Under the pieces are notes generated by a model. The model did no database searches and was not told where the DNA came from. It saw only the letters and a list, made by a program, of their open reading frames with translations. This document shows positions 16,490 to 26,413 of a DNA stretch of 64,000 bases, piece after piece (positions within the stretch are counted from its first letter, which is position 1; each line of letters starts with the position of its first letter). The translations under genes were made by a program, and so were the position numbers. The stretch is from Lentzea jiangxiensis (GTDB lineage Bacteria; Actinomycetota; Actinomycetes; Mycobacteriales; Pseudonocardiaceae), in contig NZ_FNIX01000019.1 in the NCBI RefSeq assembly GCF_900104175.1, forward strand, positions 1 to 64,000, given 5' to 3'.

Positions 16490-16647
16490 CGATTTCCGCC
16501 CCTACTCGCATGGTCGTCGGTTGCGGCCGTGAACCTCTCCCATCGCCGGAGCAGCTGTCAATACCGCGGGATGAGGGCGCCCGTTTTTCCGGCGAGATGA
16601 CCGAGTGGGCATGAGGTCTGCGCCCTCAATGCGGTCGAATCGTGTGC

Positions 16648-16681
16648 CGTCGCCACAACAGCTTTCACTGCTGTGGCGACG
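16648..16681. repeat. 14-bp inverted repeat, hairpin
   Basis: CGTCGCCACAACAG and CTGCTGTGGCGACG pair with one mismatch around the 6-nt loop CTTTCA. It lies between divergent genes rather than after a stop, so a regulatory or mobile-remnant role is as likely as termination. Confidence 0.6.
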
Positions 16682-16698
16682 CCTGCTGATGACGCTTT

Positions 16699-16726
16699 GC
16701 CCACTGCCCACTGCCCACTGCCCACT
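16699..16726. repeat. Four tandem GCCCACT heptads, minus-strand G-quadruplex motif
   Basis: GCCCACT is repeated four times without error and continues into GCCCC. On the minus strand this reads GGG-N4 four times, a canonical G-quadruplex motif. The heptad length makes it prone to slippage between strains. Confidence 0.7.
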
Positions 16727-16921
16727 GCCCCGTGTCCGGTTCCGGAAGGAGCAGCGGCCGGGCGAGGTGTGGTCCGCGCCTTCCGGCGCGCTGCCAAGCG
16801 AACGGCGCGATCACCCGGCCATGACGAAGAGCGAGGCATCGGAGGCGAAGAACTACGCGGGGCCCACACGCGCACGCCACACTGTGGTGCGATTTCTCCC
16901 ACTTAACCATATAGCAGAAGG

Positions 16922-16942
16922 GGGGCCTTGCCACAAGGCCCC
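16922..16942 (+). promoter_or_regulatory. RAE-like inverted repeat upstream of helR
   Basis: GGGGCCTT-gccac-AAGGCCCC is a perfect 8-bp dyad, 55 bp before the helR start at 16998 and just downstream of a possible -10 (CATATAG, ~16909). Rifamycin-associated elements (RAE) are ~19-bp inverted repeats of this G-rich form placed upstream of rifamycin-inducible genes including helR. The match is to size, shape, composition and position; the published consensus was not aligned. A simple hairpin or attenuator is the alternative. Confidence 0.6.
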
Positions 16943-16997
16943 GTTCATCGTTCACACTCGACGCCTCATGCCACAACACAGGCGCACTGGGGAGCAC

Positions 16998-19169
16998 GTG
17001 GGGTACGAAGAAGAACTGCAGTCCGAACGCGACTACGTGGCCGGGCTCTACGCACGGCTGGACAACGAGCGTGCGCGCGTGAAGGCGGCGTACCAGTCCG
17101 CGCTGGGTGGCACCGGCGAGACCGCGATGGACCGTGACAACGAGGTGCGTGCCCGGCACCGTGAGATGAAGCGCCTGAACGTGGCCGACTACGGGCTGTG
17201 CTTCGGCCGGCTCGACAGCGCCGACGGGGACGTTTCCTACATCGGCAGGATCGGCCTGTTCGACGAGTTCGACGACTTCGAGCCGTTGCTGCTCGACTGG
17301 CGGGCACCGGCGGCGCGGCCGTTCTACACCGCGACCGGCGCGAACTCCGAGGGCATGCGCCGGCGCCGCCAGTTCCTCACCCGGCGCCGCGAGGTGGCCG
17401 CGTTCACCGACGAGGTGTTCGGCAGGCTCGGCGAGGACCAGAACGACGTCGCCCTGCTGGAGGCGTTGAACGCGCCGCGCGGCGCGGGCATGCGCGACAT
17501 CGTCGCGACGATCCAGGCCGAGCAGGACGCGATCATCCGGCTCGACCACCCCGGCGTGCTGGTGATCGAGGGTGGTCCCGGCACCGGCAAGACGGTCGTG
17601 GCGCTGCACCGCGTCGCCTACCTGATGTACACGCAACGAGAGCGCATGGAACGGCACGGCGTTCTCGTCGTCGGCCCGAACCCGGCGTTCCTCAACCACA
17701 TCAGCCGGGTGCTGCCGTCGCTCGGCGAGTCCGACGTGGTCTTCTCGACGGCCGGCAGCCTGCTGCCCGGCCTGCTCGCGACGGCCGAGGACACGCCGGA
17801 GGTGGCGCGGCTCAAGGGTTCCCGCAAGATGGTCGACGTGCTGAAGGCGGCGGTCTCGGCGCGGCAGCGGATCCCGCAGGAGCCGATCCCGATCGGCATG
17901 AAGGACGTCGTCGTCCAGATCGGACCGGACGTCGCCGAGTGGGCGCGGCAGGAGGCGCGCGACAGCGGCCTGCCGCACAACGAGGCCCGCGCGGTGTTCC
18001 GCGAGATCATCACGTACGTCCTCACCGAGCGCGCGATCGGCCGGATCGGCAAGAACTGGATGTCCCGCTCGGACAAGGAGGCCTGGGAGGACATGCGCTC
18101 GGGCCTGGTCAAGGACCTCGCCGACGACGACGGCTTCCTCGCGGCGCTGGACCTGCTGTGGCCGATCATGACGCCGTTCGAGCTCCTCTCGTCGCTGTAC
18201 ACCTCGCCGGAGGCACTCGCGGCGGCGGGCGCCGACCCGTCGCTGCACCGCGGGGACGGCGAGGCGTGGACGGTCTCGGACGTGCCGTTGCTCGACGAGC
18301 TGCACGACCTGCTGGGCAAGGACGGCACCGAGCAGGCCGCCGACCAGGCCGCGGCGGCCGAACGCGCGGCCGAGGCCCGGTACGCGTCCGAGGTGCTGGA
18401 GAGCATGGTCAACCGCGTCGACCACATGGACGACGAGGACCACCTCTTCGCCTCGGACATGCTCGACGCCGAGGACCTGGCCGTGCGCTTCGAGCAGCAC
18501 GACCAGCGCACGCTCGTCGAACGCGCCCTCGCGGACCGGAGCTGGACCTACCGCCACGTCGTGGTCGACGAGGCCCAGGAACTGTCCGAAATGGACTGGC
18601 GCGTGCTGATGCGGCGCTGCCCCGGCCGTTCCTTCACGGTGGTCGGCGACCTGGCGCAGCGCCGCGCCCCGGCCGGTGCCACGTCGTGGGGCGAGATGCT
18701 GGAGCCCTACGTGCCGGGCCGCTGGGAGTACCGCTCGCTCACGGTCAACTACCGCACGCCCGCGGAGATCATGGCCGTCGCCGCGCGGGTGCTGGCCGAG
18801 TTCGCCCCGGACGTCCGCGCGCCGGAGTCGGTGCGCGCCAACGGGGTCCAGCCGTGGGCACGCCAGGTCACCGCCGACGAGCTGCCCGGCGCCATCGAGG
18901 AGTTCGTCGCGGCCGAGGCCGCTCTCGAGGGCACCAGCGTCGTGATCGGCCCGCCCGGCGTGCCCGGCACCGTTCCCGCGTCGGAGACCAAGGGCCTCGA
19001 GTACGACTCGGTGCTGGTCGTGGAGCCGGAACGGATCATGGGGGACGGACCGCGTGGCGCGGCGGAGCTGTACGTGGCGCTGACCCGCGCCACGCAACGG
19101 CTCGGCGTGCTGCACCACTCGCCGCTGCCGGCGGCTCTGTCCGGCCTGGCCGAGACGGTGCGCACATGA
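16998..19169 (+). CDS. helR: HelR/HelD-type RNA-polymerase-associated UvrD-like ATPase
   Basis: About 723 aa from the GTG at 16998, after GGGGAG; ATG 16968 is the other candidate. The N-terminus (EEELQSERDYVAGLYARLD) is the HelD/HelR coiled coil that enters the RNA polymerase channel. Superfamily 1 motifs follow: Walker A GGPGTGKTVVALHR (~191), DEAQELSEMDWRVL (~523), VGDLAQRR, TVNYRTPAEIM, ETKGLEYDSVLVVEPE and VALTRATQRLGV. HelR displaces rifamycin and recycles stalled polymerase. A RAE-like repeat lies upstream, supporting a rifamycin-response role. A hairpin terminator follows at 19176-19203. Confidence 0.88.
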   Translation: MGYEEELQSERDYVAGLYARLDNERARVKAAYQSALGGTGETAMDRDNEVRARHREMKRLNVADYGLCFGRLDSADGDVSYIGRIGLFDEFDDFEPLLLDWRAPAARPFYTATGANSEGMRRRRQFLTRRREVAAFTDEVFGRLGEDQNDVALLEALNAPRGAGMRDIVATIQAEQDAIIRLDHPGVLVIEGGPGTGKTVVALHRVAYLMYTQRERMERHGVLVVGPNPAFLNHISRVLPSLGESDVVFSTAGSLLPGLLATAEDTPEVARLKGSRKMVDVLKAAVSARQRIPQEPIPIGMKDVVVQIGPDVAEWARQEARDSGLPHNEARAVFREIITYVLTERAIGRIGKNWMSRSDKEAWEDMRSGLVKDLADDDGFLAALDLLWPIMTPFELLSSLYTSPEALAAAGADPSLHRGDGEAWTVSDVPLLDELHDLLGKDGTEQAADQAAAAERAAEARYASEVLESMVNRVDHMDDEDHLFASDMLDAEDLAVRFEQHDQRTLVERALADRSWTYRHVVVDEAQELSEMDWRVLMRRCPGRSFTVVGDLAQRRAPAGATSWGEMLEPYVPGRWEYRSLTVNYRTPAEIMAVAARVLAEFAPDVRAPESVRANGVQPWARQVTADELPGAIEEFVAAEAALEGTSVVIGPPGVPGTVPASETKGLEYDSVLVVEPERIMGDGPRGAAELYVALTRATQRLGVLHHSPLPAALSGLAETVRT

Positions 19170-19175
19170 CCCGTT

Positions 19176-19203
19176 GAGCGGGACCGGGCGCAGGCGCCCG
19201 CTC
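19176..19203 (+). terminator. Terminator after helR
   Basis: GAGCGGG (19176-19182) pairs with CCCGCTC (19197-19203); a nested GGGCG/CGCCC pairing is possible in the loop. It begins 7 bp after the helR stop. Confidence 0.6.
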
Positions 19204-19281
19204 CCAGGATGGGCGGAAGTCCGGGGGGACTGCTCGCGTCGGCCAGACGATCACATCCACGTCCGCGCCGAGGGGCTTTCC

Positions 19282-19344
19282 ATGACGACTCCGCCCATCC
19301 CGCCCGCCACACCGGAAGAGTCCGGCGACCCCGCCGGGACGTGA
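19282..19344 (+). pseudogene. 20-codon N-terminal stub of a secreted/membrane protein
   Basis: ATG at 19282 follows GAGGGG and encodes MTTPPIPPATPEESGDPAGT before a TGA at 19342-19344. Pro/Thr/Glu-rich cytosolic heads of this kind usually lead into a single membrane helix and an extracytoplasmic domain. Here the next frame (19341-19703) is such an extracytoplasmic domain, but in another frame and with no helix between. The most likely reading is an internal deletion that removed the anchor and shifted the frame. Confidence 0.45.
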
Positions 19345-19703
19345 AGTACGAACAGGTGCCGTGCGGCGAGGAACCCCACAACTACACCGTGAGCAAGGTG
19401 CTGGGCTCGCAGAGCGAGAAGTGCGGCGAAGACCCCGGCGCGTACATGCAGTACCACGGTTGCTCAGGCCGCAAGAGCGTGAACATCTGCCTGATCCCGG
19501 CCTTCGTCGACGGTCAGTGCTACCGGTTCACGACGTTCTCGCTGACCGGCGAGTTCGAGACGCCCCCGTGCGGCGGGCTCGAGGTGGTGCGGGTGAAGGT
19601 CTTCACGAACACCACGGACAAGACGGCGTGCGGACCGTCCCCCGCGCTCGCGCTGGCGTACCCGGACATCAAGACGACGTACTGCTTCACCCGGACAGGC
19701 TGA
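19341..19703 (+). CDS. Cys-rich LppU/SCO3897-like extracytoplasmic domain, probably decayed
   Basis: 120 aa if read from the GTG at 19341, whose GTGA overlaps the stop of the 20-codon frame before it. The product VKYEQVPCGEEPHNYTVSKV... with eight or so cysteines resembles the C-terminal domain of actinobacterial LppU-type proteins, in which a GDCV(K/T)YE strand opens a disulfide-rich fold. As it stands it has no signal peptide or membrane helix, so disulfide formation outside the cell would fail. It could be a pseudogene remnant or, less likely, be made by coupled translation. A strong terminator follows at 19711-19745. Confidence 0.5.
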   Translation: MKYEQVPCGEEPHNYTVSKVLGSQSEKCGEDPGAYMQYHGCSGRKSVNICLIPAFVDGQCYRFTTFSLTGEFETPPCGGLEVVRVKVFTNTTDKTACGPSPALALAYPDIKTTYCFTRTG

Positions 19704-19710
19704 GAACGCC

Positions 19711-19745
19711 TGAGGGCGCACCGCCGGAAGCGGTGCGCCCTCAGC
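19711..19745. terminator. Terminator between the Cys-rich gene and pdxS
   Basis: Perfect 15-bp stem (CTGAGGGCGCACCGC, 19711-19725; GCGGTGCGCCCTCAG, 19731-19745) with loop CGGAA, between convergent stops at 19703 and 19756. Confidence 0.88.
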
Positions 19746-19755
19746 AGGAGTCGAC

Positions 19756-20649
19756 CTACCAGCCGCGCTCGGCCAGGCGGTGCGGCTCCGGCACGTCCTC
19801 GACGTTGATGCCGACCATGGCCTCACCCAGGCCGCGCGAGACCTTGGCGATGACGTCGGGGTCGTCGTGGAAGGTGGTGGCCTTCACGATGGCCTCGGCG
19901 CGCTGGGCCGGGTTGCCGGACTTGAAGATGCCGGAACCGACGAACACGCCCTCGGCGCCGAGCTGCATCATCATCGCGGCGTCGGCCGGGGTCGCGATGC
20001 CGCCCGCGGTGAACAGCACCACGGGGAGCTTGCCGTTCTGCGCGACCTCCTTGACCAGCTCGTACGGCGCTTGGAGCTCCTTGGCGGCCACGTAGAGCTC
20101 GTCCTCGGGGAGGTTCTGCAGGCGGCGGATCTCCTGGCGGATCTTGCGCATGTGCGTGGTGGCGTTGGAGACGTCACCGGTGCCGGCCTCGCCCTTGGAG
20201 CGGATCATGGCCGCGCCCTCGGTGATGCGGCGCAGGGCCTCGCCGAGGTTCGTCGCACCGCAGACGAAGGGGACCGTGAAGGCCCACTTGTCGATGTGGT
20301 TCGCGTAGTCGGCCGGGGTGAGCACCTCGGACTCGTCGATGTAGTCGACGCCGAGCGACGCGAGGACCTGGGCCTCGACGAAGTGGCCGATGCGGGCCTT
20401 GGCCATCACCGGGATCGAGACGGCGTCGATGATCCCGTCGATCAGGTCGGGGTCGCTCATCCGGGCGACGCCGCCCTGGGCGCGGATGTCGGCGGGCACG
20501 CGCTCGAGCGCCATGACGGCGACGGCGCCCGCGTCCTCCGCGATCTTCGCCTGGGTGGCGTCGACCACGTCCATGATCACGCCGCCCTTGAGCATCTCGG
20601 CCATGCCGCGCTTGACGCGGGCAGTGCCCGTGACCTGATCAGTGCTCAC
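19756..20649 (-). CDS. pdxS: Pyridoxal 5'-phosphate synthase lyase subunit
   Basis: 297 aa from the GTG at 20649, with AAAGG upstream. The (beta/alpha)8 synthase that builds PLP from ribose 5-phosphate, glyceraldehyde 3-phosphate and PdxT-derived ammonia. The start (KRGMAEMLKGGVIMDVV), the catalytic-Lys strand VMAKARIGHFVEA and FVGSGIFKSGNPA are essentially invariant in the family. It is unlinked from pdxT (9799-10431). The divergent region to EF-G2 has a TGTGGCC/GGCCACA inverted repeat (20701-20707/20727-20733) that might bind a MocR-type PdxR; no pdxR is in the window. Confidence 0.96.
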   Translation of the reverse strand: MSTDQVTGTARVKRGMAEMLKGGVIMDVVDATQAKIAEDAGAVAVMALERVPADIRAQGGVARMSDPDLIDGIIDAVSIPVMAKARIGHFVEAQVLASLGVDYIDESEVLTPADYANHIDKWAFTVPFVCGATNLGEALRRITEGAAMIRSKGEAGTGDVSNATTHMRKIRQEIRRLQNLPEDELYVAAKELQAPYELVKEVAQNGKLPVVLFTAGGIATPADAAMMMQLGAEGVFVGSGIFKSGNPAQRAEAIVKATTFHDDPDVIAKVSRGLGEAMVGINVEDVPEPHRLAERGW

Positions 20650-20884
20650 CGGGGCAACCTTTCGCGAGGGGAAGTTCTGGTGACCTCACGGTACGACCGC
20701 TGTGGCCCCCTCACCCAAGCCACTGAGGCCACATTTCGGAATGCCACTTCGCGATCAACGCAGGTCGTGACGCCCGTCACCCAGAAGAGGCGTCAAAGCC
20801 GGTCGGCGACCGGATGGGTCTCCGGGGTTGTCCTGCGCCGTCAACGGGTGTGAGATCGGACACTACGACTTGACGGAGGTCGCC

Positions 20885-22942
20885 ATGGGAAGCAAGCACT
20901 CCGACAACGGCTCATCGGCAGGCGCGGTCGCTGTGGACGACCCGGCCAAGGTCCGCAACGTCGTGCTCGTGGGACCGTCCGGCGCGGGCAAGACGACGCT
21001 CACCGAGGCCCTGCTCGCCACCACCGGCGTGCTGACCCGCGCGGGATCGGTCACCGAGGGCACCACCGTCTGCGACCACGACCCGGCGGCCGTGCGACAG
21101 CAACGGTCGGTAGGCCTCGCCGTCGCCCCCGTCCAGCACGGGGACATCAAGATCAACCTGATCGACACCCCCGGCTACGTCGACTTCGTGGGTGAGCTCA
21201 GGGCAGGACTGCGGGCCGCGGACGCGGCCCTTTTTGTTGTGAACGCCTTCGAGGGCGTCGACGCGGCCACCATCGCGTTGTGGGGAGAGTGCTCTCTCGT
21301 GGGCATGCCTCGCGCCGTCGTAATCACACGCACGGACCACCACCGTGCGAACTTCGCCAACGCGGTGATCGAGTGCCAGGCCGCGTTCGGCGCCGGCGTC
21401 GTGCCGCTCTACGTGCAGGAGGGCGACTCGCTCGTCGGCCTGCTCACCTCCGGTGAGAACCACCCGGACGAACGCGCGGCGTTGATCGAGGGGATCATCG
21501 CCGAGAGCGAGGACGAGACCCTCATGGACCGCTACCTCGCGGGCGAGGACATCGACCAGGACACGCTGATCGCCGACCTGGAAACCGCCGTCGCACGAGG
21601 CTCGTTCCACCCCGTGATGCCCGTGTGCGCCGCCACCGGCATGGGTCTCACCGAGTTGTTGGACGGCATCGCGCGCGCGTTCCCCTCACCGCTGGAACAC
21701 GAGCTTCCGTCCGTGACGTCAGTCGACGGCATCCCCCAACCCCGCATGGCCCCGGACCCGGACGGGCCACTCGTCGCCGAGGTGGTCCGCACCGCGGTGG
21801 ACTCCTACGTCGGCCGCGTGTCGCTGGTCCGCGTCTTCTCGGGCACCCTGCGCCCCGAACGTCCCGTGCACGTCTCCGGGCACGGCATGGCCGACCGCGG
21901 TCACGAGGACCACGACGCCGACGAACGCGTGGCCCACATCTACTCGCCGTTGGGCTCCACGCTGCGAGAGGTCCCGTACTGCGTCGCCGGCGACCTGTGC
22001 GCGCTGACGAAGCTGACCACCGCCGAAACCGGCGACACCGTCTCCGCCCCCGAGCAGCCGCTGCTCATGGCGCCGTGGGACATGCCGGAACCGTTGCTGC
22101 CCATCGCCGTCGTCCCGCGCACCCGCAGCGACGAGGACAACCTGGCCCGCAACCTCAACCGCCTGGTCGCCAGCGACCCCACCCTGCGCCTGGACCGCAA
22201 CGCCGAAACGCACCAGATGGTCCTGTGGTGCATGGGCGAGGCCCACGCCGACGTCGTCCTGGCCCGCCTGCGCGCCGGCGGAGCCGAGATCGACACCGAA
22301 CCGGTCCGCGTCCCGTTCCGCGAGACCTTCGCGGGCTCCGCGAAGGGCCACGGCCGCCACGTGAAGCAGTCCGGCGGCCACGGCCAGTACGCCGTCTGCG
22401 ACATCGTCGTCGAACCACTCCCCCGGGGCTCCGGCTTCCAGTTCGTCGACAAGATCGTCGGCGGCTCGATCCCGAACCAGTTCATCCCGTCCGTCGAGAA
22501 GGGCGTCCGCGCCCAGCTGGAGCGAGGCCTCCACGACGGCACCCCCGTGGTCGACGTCCGCGTGACGCTCGTCGACGGCAAGGCGCACTCCGTCGACTCG
22601 TCCGACGCCGCCTTCCAGACCGCCGGGGCGCTGGCGTTGAAGGAGGCGGCTTCGGTGGGGCGCACGCAGCTGCTGGAGCCCGTGGACGAGGTCGCGATCC
22701 GGTTGCCCGACGAACACCTGGGCACCGTGCTCGGGGATCTGTCCGGGCGGCGCGGGCGGGTGCTCGGGACCGAGGCGGACGAGGGCGGGCGGACGGTGGT
22801 CCGGGCCGAGGTGCCTTCTTCGGAGCTGCTGCGGTACGCGATCGAGCTGCGGTCGCTGACTTCGGGCACCGGGACCTTCACGCGCCGGTTCTCGCGCTAC
22901 GACCCGTTGCCGGAGTCGCTGGCGGCACGCGCCAGCAGGTAG
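20885..22942 (+). CDS. Elongation factor G-like protein (EF-G2/FusA2 type)
   Basis: 685 aa from the ATG at 20885, after GGAGG. EF-G domain order with the G1 loop GPSGAGKTT (~29) and G3 DTPGY, but the G4 motif is TRTD (~147) instead of NKxD, and the switch region RQQRSVGLAVAP departs from the EF-G ERERGITI pattern. Domain IV keeps GHGQYAVCDIVVEPL. These features mark the actinobacterial EF-G2 paralogues, which are dispensable and not general translocases. The 3' end overlaps the convergent methyltransferase gene by 46 bp. Confidence 0.9.
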   Translation: MGSKHSDNGSSAGAVAVDDPAKVRNVVLVGPSGAGKTTLTEALLATTGVLTRAGSVTEGTTVCDHDPAAVRQQRSVGLAVAPVQHGDIKINLIDTPGYVDFVGELRAGLRAADAALFVVNAFEGVDAATIALWGECSLVGMPRAVVITRTDHHRANFANAVIECQAAFGAGVVPLYVQEGDSLVGLLTSGENHPDERAALIEGIIAESEDETLMDRYLAGEDIDQDTLIADLETAVARGSFHPVMPVCAATGMGLTELLDGIARAFPSPLEHELPSVTSVDGIPQPRMAPDPDGPLVAEVVRTAVDSYVGRVSLVRVFSGTLRPERPVHVSGHGMADRGHEDHDADERVAHIYSPLGSTLREVPYCVAGDLCALTKLTTAETGDTVSAPEQPLLMAPWDMPEPLLPIAVVPRTRSDEDNLARNLNRLVASDPTLRLDRNAETHQMVLWCMGEAHADVVLARLRAGGAEIDTEPVRVPFRETFAGSAKGHGRHVKQSGGHGQYAVCDIVVEPLPRGSGFQFVDKIVGGSIPNQFIPSVEKGVRAQLERGLHDGTPVVDVRVTLVDGKAHSVDSSDAAFQTAGALALKEAASVGRTQLLEPVDEVAIRLPDEHLGTVLGDLSGRRGRVLGTEADEGGRTVVRAEVPSSELLRYAIELRSLTSGTGTFTRRFSRYDPLPESLAARASR

Positions 22943-23535
22943 CACCGCTCGCTCGCGTGTTCCACCCGCGAGTCCGGCGCGCGGTCGAGGCGGGCCGTCA
23001 CCACGAGACCCGCCTCCGCCAACGCCCGCGCCTCCTCGTCCGGGTCGAGGAACCGGAACGTCAAGTCGACCTCGTCACCCCACCACTCGGTCAGCGTCCG
23101 CGCCTGGCCCGCCGCGGTCTCCGCGTCCCGCACGTGGAACGCCACCAACGCCTGCCCGCCAGGCTTCAACACCCGCGCGAACTCCGCATAAGCCGCAGCG
23201 CGTGCAGCGGCATCGAGGTGGATGACCGCGTACAGGCAGATGAGCGCAGACACCGAGTGCGACCGCACGGGCAGTGCCGTCATGTCACCGGCACAGGCAG
23301 GAACGGCGGCGTGCGCGCACATCTCCGGTGACAGGTCAACGCCGACCACAGGCACCCGATCGGCCAAGTAGGCCGCGACGTGCCCCGGCCCGCAGCCGAC
23401 GTCGAGCACCAGACCATCCGCCAGCTCCGCCACCACGTCGAGCAGCGCGCGGTCCAGCGGTTTGCCGGCGAGCTCGCCGCTCAGTTCGGACGCGTAGCGC
23501 GCGGCCACGCGGTCGTACGAGCGGCGAGTGCTCAC
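22897..23535 (-). CDS. Class I SAM-dependent methyltransferase
   Basis: 212 aa. Rossmann motif I LVLDVGCGPGHVAAYLAD (~41-58), an acidic residue after VVGVDLSPEM and motif III-like RVLKPGGQALVAFHV. The type is the small-molecule Methyltransf_11/25 group; the substrate is unknown. It starts 9 bp after the mmsA stop and may be the last gene of the aminotransferase-mmsA operon, though no functional link is evident. It overlaps the EF-G2 3' end by 46 bp. Confidence 0.88.
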   Translation of the reverse strand: MSTRRSYDRVAARYASELSGELAGKPLDRALLDVVAELADGLVLDVGCGPGHVAAYLADRVPVVGVDLSPEMCAHAAVPACAGDMTALPVRSHSVSALICLYAVIHLDAAARAAAYAEFARVLKPGGQALVAFHVRDAETAAGQARTLTEWWGDEVDLTFRFLDPDEEARALAEAGLVVTARLDRAPDSRVEHASERCYLLARAASDSGNGS

Positions 23536-23544
23536 CGGTCCGCT

Positions 23545-25022
<1,478 letters not shown>

Positions 25023-25026
<4 letters not shown>

Positions 25027-26306
25027 GCGCGCTCCACCGCCTGCGCCAGGATCGCCAGGGCCTCTTCGAGCTCGTCCTCGGTCAGGGTCATCGGCGGGGC
25101 CAGCCGGATCACGTTGCCGTAGAGGCCGCCCTTGCCGACGAGGAGGCCGAGCGCCTTCGACTCGCTGAGCACGGTGGCGGCCGCGGCGGCGTTCGGTTCG
25201 CCCTCCGGGCCGACGAACTCGACGCCGACCATCAGGCCCTTGCCGCGCACGTCGCCGATCACCGGGTGCTTGTCGGCGAGCGAGCGCAGGCCGCCGATCA
25301 GGCGCGAGCCGAGCTTGGCGGCGTTGGCCTGCAGGTCGTGCTCGAGCAGGTAGTCCACGGTGGCGAGCGCTCCGGCCGTGGAGATCGGGTTGCCGCCGAA
25401 GGTGGAGATCGAGTTGGCGGTGATGGAGTCCATCAGGTCGCCGCGGGCGACGACACCGCCGATCGCGAGCCCGTTGCCGAGGCCCTTGGCGAACGTCATC
25501 GCGTCCGGCACCACGTCGTGCGCCTGGATGCCCCAGAAGTGCTCGCCGGTGCGACCCCAGCCCGTCTGCACCTCGTCGGAGACGAAGAGGATGCCGTACT
25601 CGTCGAGCACGTCCTTGAACGCGCGGAACAGGCCGTCGGGCGGGGACGTGAAGCCGCCGACGCCCTGGATCGGCTCGGCGATCATGCAGGCGACGTCGCC
25701 CGAGGTCGTGGTCTCGATGACCTCGCGCAGGTCCTCGACGCAGGCCTTGACGTAGTCGGCGTCGCACAGCGACCTGAACGGCGAGCGGTAGCGGTACCCG
25801 CCGTGCACCCAGCTGACCTTGATCGGCGACAGCGCGGACGCGGACCAGCCCCGGTTGCCCGTGATGGCGACCGTGGCGAACGCACGGCCGTGGTAGCTGT
25901 TGCGCAGCGCCAGGACCTGCTCGCTGCGCCGGGCTTGGGTGGCGAGCATGAGCGCGGTCTCGTTGGCCTCGGTGCCGGAGTTGGTGAAGAACACCTTGGC
26001 GTCCGGGATGCCGGAGAGCTCCGCGATCTTCTCGGCCAGCTCGACCTGGGAGCGGATCAGGTACAGCGTGGAGCTGTGCAGCACGCCCGTGTCGAGCTGC
26101 GAGCGGATCGCGTCGCTGATCTCCGCGACGTCGTAGCCGATGGCGTTGGTCAGGATGCCCGCGAAGAAGTCGAGGTAGGTCGTGCCCTCGCGGTCGGTCA
26201 CGCGGCGCCCGCGGGCACTCGCGATCTCGATGGGCTCGTCGTAGTAGAGGGCCAGCCACTCCGGCATCACCGCGCGGTGTCGTGCCAGCAGCTCCTTGTG
26301 GGCCAT
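25023..26306 (-). CDS. Class III aminotransferase, probable beta-alanine/beta-aminoisobutyrate:pyruvate (AGXT2-like)
   Basis: 427 aa from the ATG at 26306 (GGAGG upstream); the frame runs on to 26372 without coding character. PLP-dependent fold with FFTNSGTEANETAL, LFVSDEVQTGWGRTG (cofactor Asp) and MTFAKGLGNG (PLP Lys). The class covers beta-alanine, GABA, ornithine and alanine-glyoxylate transaminases. Coupling to mmsA and the PucR/hydantoinase genes next door points to beta-alanine or beta-aminoisobutyrate as amino donor. Confidence 0.88.
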
Positions 26307-26413
26307 CACGTCCTCCAGGGGTCTACTCCTGACCTCGGAGTCTCCTGGCGCGCCGGGTTCGCCGCCATGCACAACCTGTACCCGGATCGGCTGGTTGGCA
26401 TTACGTTGTGTCC

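Larger units (their letters stand above)
16490..16967. other. 478-bp intergenic region with hairpin, heptad repeat and RAE-like element
   Basis: No convincing gene in either strand. It contains, in order, a 14-bp hairpin (16648-16681), four tandem heptads (16699-16726), a bulged dyad CGCACgCCACA/TGTGGTGCG (16871-16891), an A+T-rich CATATAG segment near 16909 that could be a -10 element, and the inverted repeat 16922-16942. The right part is the helR promoter and leader; the left part precedes the PapA5-like gene. Confidence 0.7.

Noticed and set aside
16699..16726. Tandem heptads as a CRISPR-like array
   Set aside because: Units are 7 bp with no spacers and no cas genes nearby; simple tandem repeat.
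15308..19169. PapA5-like gene plus helicase as a natural-product cluster
   Set aside because: No PKS, NRPS carrier domains, tailoring set or exporter accompany them; the P450 at 1499 is 13 kb away with its own regulator.
17198..19177. 659-codon frame overlapping helR
   Set aside because: Same-strand shadow of helR, Arg/Gly/Ala-rich with no domain; helR motifs are in the other frame.
20701..20733. TGTGGCC/GGCCACA dyad as a proven PdxR operator
   Set aside because: No pdxR in the window and only 7-bp arms; kept as a remark under pdxS, not as a feature.
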